Shown here: in pieces, positions 7,750 through 15,347 of the stretch
Numbering within the stretch: position 1 is the stretch's first letter
Layout: each line of letters starts with the position of its first letter
Origin: a virus
DNA: 22,823 nt
Direction: 5' to 3' (one strand)
IMG/VR virus record: IMGVR_UViG_3300030012_001143
Location: 1-22,823 of that record
Notes under the pieces: model-generated
What the model was told of the DNA's origin: nothing
What the model saw: the letters and a program-made list of their open reading frames with translations, nothing else
Databases searched by the model: none
Made by a program: the position numbers and the translations under genes

Positions 7750-9227
7750 CGCCGACCGCCGTTTATTACGTCCAGCCTGTTAACGCCTACACGCCAATCT
7801 GCTAGTTTTTGGCCCTCAACTCTGATCCGCAGCTGACGTCCTGTAAATCGCACTGACGTAGGGTTAGAAAGGCTGTAAGGGCCATGCTCCGATTCAGCGC
7901 CGTTAGGGTAAAACCGTGTTTTGAACCGGGCCTGCACATCGCCCTGTGTGCGCTCGTCTGGTATTAACTCGACCGCTGACATAACTTGATCGCCGTTAGA
8001 CATCATTATCGGCCCTGACTCTGCGAACGGTGTGGCGCTGCCGTAGTCGAAGCCTATTTCATGCTCGTACACGTGCTTGTCATCAGCGTCCGCCCATAAA
8101 GGGTGCCGAAAAGTGCCGTGATCAATAGCCGCGGTGCGCGCTAGCTGCCCTATCGACCAGGTGTTTTCCGCGTAATTCCACACAACATATCTATCGTTTT
8201 CCGTGCTTGCACCAGACGGATAAAACCACCAGACCTCGCTAAATCGCGCGTTAGTCGTTGCACACACCTTGCTTTGTTGCGATTGGTTGATGTCGCTAAA
8301 CACATAATCAGACACCTCGCTTGGCACCTTTGATACTGCGCCGCCTGAGTACGTGTAAAATGCCTTACGCCCCATCCAAACTGCCCCGAGATCTGTGACC
8401 GCTACGGCTTTGCGTGAGATGATGCCGCACGCAGTTCCAATTCGCTCCCGGGAGTACACGTAGGGCGGGCCGAGGTAGCCCATTGCATGAGCGTCGATCG
8501 TAGTGAGTATTAGCGTCTGACCTCTGACATTGACGCCGCACATAATCTCGCCGCCCGTCTGCAGCTCTATGTCGCCTGCTTCATTGGTTGCAGAAGGCGT
8601 CCACACTGTATTATTTTCTTTGTCGCACCATTGCACTTTACGCGGGTTACCGCCAGCGCCTAACGCAAAAATAAACCTTTCCTCTGTCACGACCAAACCC
8701 AGGCAGCTACTAGGCGAGTTTGTTATCTGCGCCGCTGGTGTTCCTGTGTTTAGCGTCCACTCATACAGCTTGCCGTCATCGGCGCTACAGGCGACAAGGT
8801 TTTGCCCAAACGTGTCCAGCGACCACGTTGTTGCCGGTAGTATTGTGACGCTGTCTGTACGCTCTGTACCGTAATAGCCACTGTTATACGGCCCAGCGCC
8901 ATAGCCAGTGAAGGCAGACGCATCAATGCGCCCAGAAGTGAACCCTGCCGGTGTAATGTCTGCTTGAACGCCCGACTGCGTGTAGGCATACAGTTTATTG
9001 TAAGTGCCTGCGACGAAACGCCTACCGTTACTGTTATCTACCCAAGCCAGTAACGCTCGTATTTTACTAGCCGCAGCAGTTTGCGATTTTTGCTCCCAAC
9101 CGCCGACCGGGCGCAGTGTGTTGTCCGTCCACCTAACTAAACTTGCGTCTCGCCACCTATTCTGACTCTGCAAGTCGGTGCCATTGCGATATACGCCTGG
9201 CTGTATTTCTAACGGCACCAGTGGCAT
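7746..9227 (-). CDS. P22 gp10-like tail/DNA stabilisation protein (493 aa)
   Basis: A beta-rich protein beginning LVPLEIQPGVYRNGTDLQSQ-x-RWRDASLVRW. It has repeated strand-turn units with Trp/Tyr at strand ends, for example VAGTYNKLYAYTQ, LVACSADDGKLYEWTLN, ALGAGGNPRKVQWCDKEN, VWMGRKAFYTYSGG and YVVWNYAENTWSIGQ. This looks like a beta-propeller or prism and matches the opening and style of P22 gp10/packaged-DNA stabilisation proteins, which form the lower tail hub of short-tailed phages. The last 90 residues (FKTRFYPNGAESEHGPYSLS, RQLRIRVEG) resemble a separate beta domain. About 490 residues is usual for this family. It sits between the fibre genes and the jelly-roll protein, as expected for a tail component to which fibres attach. 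Confidence 0.8.
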   Translation of the reverse strand: MPLVPLEIQPGVYRNGTDLQSQNRWRDASLVRWTDNTLRPVGGWEQKSQTAAASKIRALLAWVDNSNGRRFVAGTYNKLYAYTQSGVQADITPAGFTSGRIDASAFTGYGAGPYNSGYYGTERTDSVTILPATTWSLDTFGQNLVACSADDGKLYEWTLNTGTPAAQITNSPSSCLGLVVTEERFIFALGAGGNPRKVQWCDKENNTVWTPSATNEAGDIELQTGGEIMCGVNVRGQTLILTTIDAHAMGYLGPPYVYSRERIGTACGIISRKAVAVTDLGAVWMGRKAFYTYSGGAVSKVPSEVSDYVFSDINQSQQSKVCATTNARFSEVWWFYPSGASTENDRYVVWNYAENTWSIGQLARTAAIDHGTFRHPLWADADDKHVYEHEIGFDYGSATPFAESGPIMMSNGDQVMSAVELIPDERTQGDVQARFKTRFYPNGAESEHGPYSLSNPTSVRFTGRQLRIRVEGQKLADWRVGVNRLDVINGGRR

Positions 9228-9230
9228 GAC

Positions 9231-9743
9231 TTACTCTGGCTTTTCAGGCCATGTAATTGAAGATGGAAACGTCTCCTGCTGCGGCACATCACGCAATGCC
9301 TGCCTGTACGTTGTCATATCGTCTGACATGGTTACATCAGACAACCCATAGTGATCGGTCTCCTTTAACAGTTCGTCCCGCTTAGCGCGTTCTGAAGCCG
9401 CTAAAGCAGCAGTATTTGCCGCATCGTAAGCATCTTTCTGAGCCTGCACAGTTACAGTGGTTTCGTTGCCTTCCCCATCAGTTTCCGTGTACTCAGTGAA
9501 CATATCCTGCTCTGTCCAGGCGTACACCCAATTGTCGTTGGCGTCCTGCTCTACACCGTTACGCACCACGACCTTGTAGTCACCAGAAGGCTCTGGCTTG
9601 GGGGAATCTAGTACTGGGTCAATACCTAGACCGTCACAGGTAGCTTCAGTCCAGACTTTGGGTAAAGATGTGTTGGGATGATCGCTTCGGATTTGGCCTT
9701 GAGTTTTGACCTCACCCGTTGATCTATAACGATATTCCGACAT
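9231..9743 (-). CDS. Phage tail assembly chaperone-like protein (170 aa)
   Basis: The C-terminal 50 residues, RDELLKETDHYGLSDVTMSD followed by M-x-x-YRQALRDVPQQ and TFPSSITWPEKPE, match the signature R-x-x-LL-x-x-TD...YRQ-x-LRD-x-x-Q-x-FP-x-x-I-x-WP-x-x-P of tail-assembly-chaperone/XkdW-type proteins that accompany tail fibres. The first 60 residues hold a small N-terminal domain (EYRYRSTGEVKTQGQIRSDH). A charged beta-hairpin region and an Ala-rich helix (DAANTAALAASERAKRDELL) lead into the signature. The gene lies immediately downstream of the main fibre gene and 3 bp upstream of the gp10-like gene. That position fits a protein that folds, trimerises or attaches the fibre. Confidence 0.75.
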   Translation of the reverse strand: MSEYRYRSTGEVKTQGQIRSDHPNTSLPKVWTEATCDGLGIDPVLDSPKPEPSGDYKVVVRNGVEQDANDNWVYAWTEQDMFTEYTETDGEGNETTVTVQAQKDAYDAANTAALAASERAKRDELLKETDHYGLSDVTMSDDMTTYRQALRDVPQQETFPSSITWPEKPE

Positions 9744-9754
9744 AGTTGATTCTC

Positions 9755-11725
9755 CTATGCTATTGCGTAAAATAAATATGTTTCGCCGCTTTTATTCATC
9801 CCATAACCGGCGGTTCCTTTGACTATAAAACCACTTGATAGGGGGTCTATGGCGTCTAGTGCGCCTTCTTCACTGGTAGAGGTGGTATCTAAGACTATGT
9901 AAGGATCATTACCTGACGAAATCCCTCTCTCTGAATCAAATAAAAACCAATGGCCTGATGACCAAGTGGTAGTCTTGATTAACACGAAACGTGCGCCGTT
10001 GGAAAAACCACAATCAACATTTATATCGCTACCTGTTCCGGTGTAACTGCCGACCTTTGATATTCCAGCTACAGAAGCAAACAGAAAACCATAATATAGT
10101 CCGTAGGAGTTACTGCTATCATTAACCCTATAATTTGTTCCGACACTAAACACACTGGCGGTTGGGTCAGTGCTATTCCAATAAGCCCCCGCCGAGTCAG
10201 CATTTGCGGAATATGTATATGAAAGATCAAGCCACGCTTGATTGCCACTTACTTTGCTATAAACAGCGTGTCGTTCCCCAGCATCACGGGTAAACACCCA
10301 TATCATTTCTGGCGCTACGCCTAAATTATGGGGAATTGTTTTAGCTGATCCGGTGCCTTTCCAAGTAACTACATCGAAAAATCCGGGCGCTCTTCTCCAG
10401 CCCCACCACCTGTACGCCGCAGAAGAAAAATAATCTAAAGCACCGTTCATATAGTCGAAAGCAATAGAAGACCCCGTATTGTTAAAGCTAGTGGTATTAC
10501 TGTTTGTATAGCTGTATTTGTTACCAGCTTGTCTTGCCATTATAAAATTGTTATCAGTAGAGCCTGTTGCTCGCTGAATCCCCATGTCATTGACAAAACC
10601 AGTTACATAAGAAGGACTAACGCTGTCGGATCTGCCTGTTACCGTCTTAAACAAATCAGTAGCCGAAAACTCTGATGCTGGCTTGTGGGGTCTGCGGATT
10701 GCCATGTAGATGTACGTTTCACCACTGCCATTATATTGAGCGCCATTATGTGTGTAAGTAAAACCAGTTGGGTTTATGTCTAGCGAGGAATAACCACTGT
10801 ACTCTGTACCATTATAATTTGCTTGTAATTGTGCATCGTTACCCCCGACAACCATGCCTCGAATGATGTCCCACATTACCCATCCATCATTTCCTGTTGC
10901 GGCTTTAACAAGTAACCACTGAGGCTCAAAACCAAGATTAATTGTAGGCCCAGAACTACTACCGTTCCCAGTGTAACTACCACACTTAATAATCGCTTCG
11001 TCAGAATCTTCACCAAAGTCTTGGGCATCGTGGGCAAATATGTAGGCTACATAAGTGCCGCCAGATCCGTTGTAATAAACGTTATTGTAAGTGCCAATTG
11101 TGAATGATGTAGAACTCCAACCATTCAATGCATTGCCATTAGATTCATTCGTTGTTTCATCTAAAAATATATGGTGGTTTGAGATGCTAGAAAGTGATCT
11201 ATGAAAAACTGTCCATGGAGAGCTTGAATCTAACCTCTTAATGATGAGCATCCCCGGCGTAGAGCCAAGGCTGTGTGAAATTGCACGATTATTAGTACCG
11301 TCCCCTGTCCACGTTACAACGTCGAAAAACCCCGGTTGCTTGCGGAATGTCCAACTAACGTAGTCTGTTCCGTTATAACCGACACGATTATTTGCCCCAA
11401 CACCAAAACCATTACTATTGAATGAAGTAACCATATTGCCAGCGCCGTCTGCCGCCGCAGTAGAGTTACTAGACAAAAATGCTTGCGAGCCACTAACTGA
11501 AGGTTGCACTGTATCTAAAAGGAAATGACCGGCAATCCCAGAGGTTGATGTTCTATTTTTAATCCAAACCAGACCGCCCTCGCCAGCAAGGTCAATGCCG
11601 TTGGTTATAGTCTGAGTAGATCCGTTACCTTGATACAAATGTGTAGAAAACACATCGTCAACGTAAACGGGGTCACCAGCAGCACCAGCCGCAGCCTGTA
11701 TCGCTTTTAACGCTGATCTACTCAT
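9755..11725 (-). CDS. Tail fibre built of degenerate ~105-110 residue repeats (656 aa)
   Basis: After a short helical N-terminus ([23 protein letters not shown]), related beta domains recur. Each opens with a TGxG-type turn at residues about 30 (LYQGNG), 138 (TWTGDG), 250 (SYTGNG), 454 (TWKGTG) and 560 (SYTGTG). This is followed by a strand pair ending in an [IV]K motif, then a W/F-containing strand ([26 protein letters not shown]). PGFFDVVTW occurs at 131 and again at 447. A further diverged copy may lie at 358-440. I associate this repeat with distal fibre or adhesin proteins of marine phages (a DUF7483-like domain, by recall). The start overlaps the stop of the upstream fibre by ATGA. Host recognition is the likely role. 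Confidence 0.8.
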   Translation of the reverse strand: MSRSALKAIQAAAGAAGDPVYVDDVFSTHLYQGNGSTQTITNGIDLAGEGGLVWIKNRTSTSGIAGHFLLDTVQPSVSGSQAFLSSNSTAAADGAGNMVTSFNSNGFGVGANNRVGYNGTDYVSWTFRKQPGFFDVVTWTGDGTNNRAISHSLGSTPGMLIIKRLDSSSPWTVFHRSLSSISNHHIFLDETTNESNGNALNGWSSTSFTIGTYNNVYYNGSGGTYVAYIFAHDAQDFGEDSDEAIIKCGSYTGNGSSSGPTINLGFEPQWLLVKAATGNDGWVMWDIIRGMVVGGNDAQLQANYNGTEYSGYSSLDINPTGFTYTHNGAQYNGSGETYIYMAIRRPHKPASEFSATDLFKTVTGRSDSVSPSYVTGFVNDMGIQRATGSTDNNFIMARQAGNKYSYTNSNTTSFNNTGSSIAFDYMNGALDYFSSAAYRWWGWRRAPGFFDVVTWKGTGSAKTIPHNLGVAPEMIWVFTRDAGERHAVYSKVSGNQAWLDLSYTYSANADSAGAYWNSTDPTASVFSVGTNYRVNDSSNSYGLYYGFLFASVAGISKVGSYTGTGSDINVDCGFSNGARFVLIKTTTWSSGHWFLFDSERGISSGNDPYIVLDTTSTSEEGALDAIDPLSSGFIVKGTAGYGMNKSGETYLFYAIA

Positions 11726-12636
11726 CCCAATGCCTGCCCTGCAGTAAATCCGTAGTAGGTAGTACCACCGTCATGCGTGATAAATACAAAGTAATCTACT
11801 GCGTTAGCGGTAGCTGTTAGTGTTGGTGCTGTAGCCGCAGGCCAATCTATTGCTCCCGGCCATGTCACAGTAAACCCTGAAGCACTTCCGTCTTGTACTA
11901 GCTTCAAGGTGAACGCTGACAACTTGCCGCTTGAGGCTGGGTTGCTAAATGTGAACGTAGTATTTTCTGTTAGCGTGTGGCTAAAGTTAGTACCGTCTCG
12001 CAAGTTGACCGTTGTTGCATTTGAGCTAGACGTTACAGCAACGTACTCTTCTGAAATGCCATTATCAAAGGTTGTAACGCCATTTGCGTCCGCTGTAACA
12101 ATACCAGACGCCTGGGTCAGCCCAAGCGTGTCAGGCAGCTTAACCGTGTATGTCGCTGATGCGCTATGTGCTGGGCCTTGGACGCTTACACCATGCGAGT
12201 TGTTTTCGCAGTTAAAGCGTATTGTTCCAGCGTTGGTATTTCCGTACAACTCAGTAAAGCCTGTTCCGTTCGGGAACAGCTGTATGTTGCCGTTTGTATC
12301 AGTTGACTTAACAGCATTACTGTCAATTTGAATGTTGTCGACATCTAGCTCACTAGCAATAATCTGGCCCGCTGCGCCATAAATTACTGCCTTACTGTTG
12401 ACCACTGTGTCAGCTGTGCTGCCGTCTAATAGATTGACCTCCGCGGCTGTAGACGTTACCGCCGTGCCGCCAATTTTCCATGACCCCGCTGTTAGGTTAG
12501 GCTGTATTGCGGTAGTGCCGTCTAGCAAGTTATCTACGGAGTCGAGGTTGTTATTAATTTTGGTTCCCCAGGTGTCGTCAGATGCGCCGACTTCTGGCTT
12601 AACCAAAGAAAAAGTTGTGGTAGTTGTGTCGGCCAT
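11722..12636 (-). CDS. Tail fibre/appendage protein, DTWGTK-type (304 aa)
   Basis: The N-terminus ([18 protein letters not shown], then [19 protein letters not shown]) matches a motif common at the head of tail-fibre and appendage proteins in aquatic phages, L-x-KP-x-VG...DTWG-x-K-x-N-x-NLD. It probably mediates attachment. The middle has repeating beta segments ([53 protein letters not shown]), as in fibre shafts. The last third ([20 protein letters not shown]...[20 protein letters not shown]...[20 protein letters not shown]) is a beta-sandwich tip-like domain seen at fibre C-termini. It lies directly upstream of the 656-residue fibre with ATGA coupling; the two may assemble in series or provide alternative receptor contacts. 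Confidence 0.75.
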   Translation of the reverse strand: MADTTTTTFSLVKPEVGASDDTWGTKINNNLDSVDNLLDGTTAIQPNLTAGSWKIGGTAVTSTAAEVNLLDGSTADTVVNSKAVIYGAAGQIIASELDVDNIQIDSNAVKSTDTNGNIQLFPNGTGFTELYGNTNAGTIRFNCENNSHGVSVQGPAHSASATYTVKLPDTLGLTQASGIVTADANGVTTFDNGISEEYVAVTSSSNATTVNLRDGTNFSHTLTENTTFTFSNPASSGKLSAFTLKLVQDGSASGFTVTWPGAIDWPAATAPTLTATANAVDYFVFITHDGGTTYYGFTAGQALG

Positions 12637-12638
12637 AG

Positions 12639-13220
12639 CTATGCGCTCCTGCTTGGTGCCTCAGTCCATGTGTCTGACGGATCCGTTACCGGGATCCATT
12701 TATAACGCGCATCTTTCTGTGTGACCTCAGAGGTACAAGCCTCTGTTGCCTCAAATGGTCTAATGCGCAAGTATGTGATATTAGGCGCAACGGTTGGCGT
12801 TGCTGTAGCCGCCCCTGTCGCGCTGTAAAAACCTTGTGCCGCTGTTGTAACTGTTGGCGTAGCCGTTGACTGCCCTTGATGAATGCGGACGCCCACGGTT
12901 GTAGTGGTAACCGTTGCAGTAGTGCTTGCAGCCCCAAAAGGGCGTACTCTTTCGGCATCTGCCTGCGAGACAACTGAGGTGACACTAACAGCAGCCGCGC
13001 CCTTGTCGAGCGTTGATTGGCCGTAGAGCCCGCGCCCATATCTGCCAACGCCATACCCGTCTCGGAGGCGCTCGTCATACTCCTGCCCACCGTAAACATA
13101 TTTGCCAACAGCTGTTGAGGTAACCGTAGCGGTCGCAACAGCCTGCCCAGTGATGACTTGGGGCAGTCCATATTTGTGTGCGCCGTAGCTACCTGTGCCA
13201 TAGCCTGTTCGCAGTCCCAT
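12639..13220 (-). CDS. Gly/Tyr- and Thr-rich structural repeat protein (193 aa)
   Basis: Two copies of a Gly/Tyr motif occur near the N-terminus, [13 protein letters not shown] (about residue 6) and [13 protein letters not shown] (about residue 55). Each is followed by alternating Thr/Val beta segments ([43 protein letters not shown]). The tail end is different ([20 protein letters not shown]) and may be a small binding domain. The alternating hydrophobic/Thr pattern predicts extended beta structure as in fibre shafts. It sits between a fibre gene and a small tail protein with 2-bp gaps on both sides. A tail appendage role is inferred; the family is not one I can name. Confidence 0.65.
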   Translation of the reverse strand: MGLRTGYGTGSYGAHKYGLPQVITGQAVATATVTSTAVGKYVYGGQEYDERLRDGYGVGRYGRGLYGQSTLDKGAAAVSVTSVVSQADAERVRPFGAASTTATVTTTTVGVRIHQGQSTATPTVTTAAQGFYSATGAATATPTVAPNITYLRIRPFEATEACTSEVTQKDARYKWIPVTDPSDTWTEAPSRSA

Positions 13221-13222
13221 GA

Positions 13223-13606
13223 TTAATTCAGCGTGATATCAAGATCACCTGTTGGTATGCGGAATACGTCGCCTGTTGCAATTACTTTAGACGTTGTTAG
13301 TGCTGCATGAACCAACATGTTGCCGCTGCTACTAGCGTCCATGACACCAATGTGCGTAATCGTTCCCCAGCTTGAGGTACAAGCGGGAAACTCTACCGCC
13401 GCACTGTTAGTGCCTGTATCGCCTGAAACGCTAAACGTCACAGCTGTCCTAGCGTAACTGCCACCTGTTACCTCAGTGCCAGCCGCGCCGGTTTCTGTAG
13501 GGTCAGAGGTAAACAGCGCAATGTACCAATTAGTTGGGCGTGTGACGCTTGTCGTAGTTAACGCAAACTGCAAGACGGTTGTCTCAAAAGCATTAGTGAA
13601 TGACAT
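13223..13606 (-). CDS. Small tail fibre-type protein, YIALFTSDP family (127 aa)
   Basis: The sequence follows a pattern found in many phage tail proteins (mycobacteriophage gp80-like, by recall). It has a short N-terminal helix (TNAFETTVLQFALT), RPTNWYIALFTSDPTETGA, GGSYARTAVTFSVSG, a strand (AVEFPACTSSWGTITHIGVM), GNMLVHAALTTSKVIATGD and a final strand FRIPTGDLDITLN. The whole reads as a compact beta-sandwich of usual family length. A good Shine-Dalgarno sequence (AGGAG, 6 nt before the ATG at 13606) and a 1-nt TGATG overlap with the adaptor gene fix the start. It is likely a structural tail or appendage protein; its exact place in the virion is not known to me. Confidence 0.75.
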   Translation of the reverse strand: MSFTNAFETTVLQFALTTTSVTRPTNWYIALFTSDPTETGAAGTEVTGGSYARTAVTFSVSGDTGTNSAAVEFPACTSSWGTITHIGVMDASSSGNMLVHAALTTSKVIATGDVFRIPTGDLDITLN

Positions 13607-14223
13607 CAGTAACTCCTGATTTGTAACTTTAGACCTGTGCCTGCATTGCGAATGCGTTGGCTTTCATTGTTAATGGAATTTATGGCGTTCGAGTATACCA
13701 CAGCCCAGACTTGCACCCTTTGGTCATCCTTGAGATACGGCGCTGATTGCGTCAACGCACCATACAGATAAACGTCTGGGTGAGAGGTCATAAGCCAGTT
13801 TGTGGTTGTGGTGTCTGATAGAGACGGAATGTCCTGGTAGTACAACAGCTCTGTAGAGTATGTGGTATCAGGTGTTGGGTACACCTCAAAGGTGTCGCCA
13901 CTGATCGCGTAGTAACGCGGCTTGCCCGTTGCGCTATTTTCATTACGGTAACGCAACATGTCCGACAGGCTCACCAAGTCGATGGCCGTGCTTTTGTCGT
14001 CGTTATGATGAAATCTTATAGATTCTAAGAAGTCAGCAGGAAACTCAGAGTGTCGGGTATCAACCTCGCCCTCAGAGCGTTGCATCATTTTGTAGTGCCG
14101 TATCTCACGCTTAAACTGTGCCTCTGCCAGCTTGATAAAATCAGGGATGACGGCAGTAAGATCGTCGCGGTTTAAAAAGTCTGCGATAGACGCTTTTAAA
14201 TCGCTATAAGTTGCGAGTGCCAT
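13606..14223 (-). CDS. Head-tail adaptor protein (205 aa)
   Basis: A helical N-terminus (YSDLKASIADFLNRDDLTAV, IPDFIKLAEAQFKREIRH) leads into a beta-rich core (EFPADFLESIRFHH, RYYAISGDTFEVYPTPDTTYSTELLYY). A C-terminal helical region follows (LMTSHPDVYLYGALTQSAPYLKDDQRVQVWAVVYSNAINSINNES). This order, and the L-x-D-x-x-x-x-x-I-x-LAE-x-x-F-x-RE-x-R motif with the P-x-YLYGAL segment, are typical of ring adaptors of podoviruses (SU10-adaptor or T7 gp11-like) that dock under the portal and close the head. Length is normal. It is the first tail gene after the small basic proteins, with a 3-bp gap before it. Function is assigned with good confidence by family resemblance. Confidence 0.8.
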   Translation of the reverse strand: MALATYSDLKASIADFLNRDDLTAVIPDFIKLAEAQFKREIRHYKMMQRSEGEVDTRHSEFPADFLESIRFHHNDDKSTAIDLVSLSDMLRYRNENSATGKPRYYAISGDTFEVYPTPDTTYSTELLYYQDIPSLSDTTTTNWLMTSHPDVYLYGALTQSAPYLKDDQRVQVWAVVYSNAINSINNESQRIRNAGTGLKLQIRSY

Positions 14224-14226
14224 AGG

Positions 14227-14412
14227 CTACCTCTTTTTGCGCTTCTTTGGCTTCTTTGCGGTCTTTGCCGCAGCCTTAAACGCTGCTGCGGTCGGCGCGC
14301 CTTTAGAGCCAGGCTTCCTCATTCGCTCTGGCGTTTCGCCGCGCGACTTCTGCGCCTTGATTCGTCGGCGTTTGGCTTGAATATTGGCATAAAGACCGCG
14401 CTTACTTGCCAT
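14227..14412 (-). CDS. Small very basic protein (61 aa)
   Basis: Nearly 40% of residues are Lys or Arg, with only two acidic residues. The N-terminus SKRGLYANIQAKRRRIKAQK is followed by ETPERMRKPGSKGAPTAAAF and a poly-basic tail KTAKKPKKRKKR. I recall similar 'RGLYANI...MRKPGSKGAPTAxAF' proteins beside terminase or adaptor genes of marine podoviruses, always of unknown function. The start ATG at 14412 lies inside the end of the 21-residue gene (11-bp overlap), and its stop is 3 bp before the adaptor gene. Composition suggests nucleic-acid binding, perhaps in the packaged genome; there is no direct evidence. Confidence 0.75.
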   Translation of the reverse strand: MASKRGLYANIQAKRRRIKAQKSRGETPERMRKPGSKGAPTAAAFKAAAKTAKKPKKRKKR

Positions 14413-14467
14413 AGCCTTTTCCCTTGCCTTTTTTCTTTTTCTTACCTTTGTGAGTACCTGGCATCAT
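14402..14467 (-). CDS. 21-residue Lys/Gly micro-protein
   Basis: The reading frame encodes MMPGTHKGKKKKKGKGKGYG plus a final Lys, and ends TAA at 14404-14402. It fills what would otherwise be a 51-bp gap between two tightly packed genes. The ATG at 14467 forms an ATGA overlap with the stop of the upstream 59-residue gene, a GGGTGG stretch lies just upstream as ribosome site, and its end overlaps the next gene by 11 bp. This overlap pattern is the same as for its neighbours. The peptide is more than 40% Lys. Very short length is the main doubt; a second in-frame ATG at 14464 is also usable. Confidence 0.5.
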   Translation of the reverse strand: MMPGTHKGKKKKKGKGKGYGK

Positions 14468-14643
14468 TTCCACCCTTTTCTAGCTTTTGCTTTCGCTGAC
14501 TTTGATAGCTTGCCAAAATGCACAAGCGGCTTACTGTTGCTGTTGTGTTGCGCGCCAGAGTGCATCATGCCATTTGGCATCTTATGGCTCGCGCCCTTAT
14601 GTTCGGTGCCATCTTTGAAATAGTGCTTTACACCTTTTGCCAT
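14464..14643 (-). CDS. Small basic His/Lys-rich protein (59 aa)
   Basis: It begins MAKGVKHYFKDGTEHKGASH and continues KMPNGMMHSGAQHNSNSKPL, ending SKSAKAKARKGWK. The His/Lys/Gly pattern 'HYFKDGTEHKGxxHKMPxGxxHSGxxHxxxS' is a hallmark I associate with small proteins next to adaptor genes in marine phages; their function is unknown. I use the ATG at 14643 because it shares one base with the upstream stop (TAATG) and is preceded by AGGA at good distance. An upstream in-frame start adding ten residues would lie inside the previous gene without a ribosome site. Regularly spaced His residues could bind metal, but this is a guess. Confidence 0.7.
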   Translation of the reverse strand: MAKGVKHYFKDGTEHKGASHKMPNGMMHSGAQHNSNSKPLVHFGKLSKSAKAKARKGWK

Positions 14644-14879
14644 TACTTTTTCCTCGACTTTGCGCCAGAGCATTTCCAGCGTTTACGTGACAAGTTGTTT
14701 GGCGTGTTGGGGTCGTTTTGTTTTTTCTTAGATAGGCGTTTCTTTATCCCCAGGCTACGCGCACAATAACTGTCGCCCTTCTTTGTCCCGGGCTTCACCT
14801 TTGCACCCTTCAAGCCGTAACTGACCTTCCTGCCAGTTGACGTCTTTTTAACTCTTGCCTTGCCTTTGGCTGGCTTCAT
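14643..14879 (-). CDS. Small basic protein with GDSYCARS motif (78 aa)
   Basis: About a third of residues are Lys/Arg. An N-terminal basic segment (KPAKGKARVKKTSTGRKV) is followed by KPGTKKGDSYCARSLGIKK, then NDPNTPNNLSRKRWKCSGAK. The two Cys in the GDSYCARS and RWKCSG contexts, with DPN-x-PN-x-LSRKRW between them, form a pattern I recall from unnamed small proteins of phages, where it lies close to the terminase. Two Cys alone do not make a zinc site, although a dimer could share one. The ATG overlaps the upstream TGA (ATGA) and the stop overlaps the next ATG by one base. DNA or RNA binding is likely from charge alone. Confidence 0.7.
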   Translation of the reverse strand: MKPAKGKARVKKTSTGRKVSYGLKGAKVKPGTKKGDSYCARSLGIKKRLSKKKQNDPNTPNNLSRKRWKCSGAKSRKK

Positions 14880-15334
14880 TCCCCGATTATACCTTGTTCG
14901 CGACTATCGGCCATCTTTTGGGTTTTCTGCCTGGCGTATTCTAAAGCCATGTCTATTAACTGTGAGCTAGGTACTCTTTGCCCTGTAAATGCGTCGATGC
15001 CTGCTACGTTTTCGTAGAAGTCCTGTATTGAATCATTAGGTCGATCTGCATAATCTTTAAATTGATATGCCCGCGCCATTTCTTTCGCTACCTTCGGCGA
15101 TATACCTTCTCTAGCAGCCCAATCGTATCCACCGGCAAAGTTGACCGCTATATCTAACAAGCCTCGATCTATTCTTTCGCCTAGCTGTGGATTTTCCCGC
15201 CTGATCCTTTGCGCAATAGCCTCGGGAAAAGTAATGTGTTCCATTGCGTCTACTGGGTTTGCTAACACGGTCATCAAGTTGTGATCCTTAATCCTTTGCA
15301 GCAAACCATAATTTTTAAAAGGATCGTCCGCCAT
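14876..15334 (-). CDS. Hypothetical phage protein next to terminase (152 aa)
   Basis: The family is not recognised. It begins ADDPFKNYGLLQRIKDHNLM and has a helical middle (EHITFPEAIAQRIRRENPQL). An Ala/Gly/Trp segment follows (VNFAGGYDWAAREGISPKVA), which might form a buried helix, then a helical C-terminus rich in Gln/Arg. There is no signal peptide and no hydrolase motif, although a GGYDWA-type segment could sit in a helical bundle. It is 13 bp downstream of the large terminase gene and overlaps the first small basic gene by ATGA, so it belongs to the packaging/head-completion segment. Its role is unknown. Confidence 0.6.
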   Translation of the reverse strand: MADDPFKNYGLLQRIKDHNLMTVLANPVDAMEHITFPEAIAQRIRRENPQLGERIDRGLLDIAVNFAGGYDWAAREGISPKVAKEMARAYQFKDYADRPNDSIQDFYENVAGIDAFTGQRVPSSQLIDMALEYARQKTQKMADSREQGIIGE

Positions 15335-15347
15335 GCCTAATTATACC

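Noticed and set aside
12686-13201. Minus-strand 171-codon alternative frame in the Gly/Tyr repeat gene
   Set aside because: Also a repeat-driven shadow; composition is unlike the surrounding proteins and spacing to neighbours is poor compared with the 193-residue frame.
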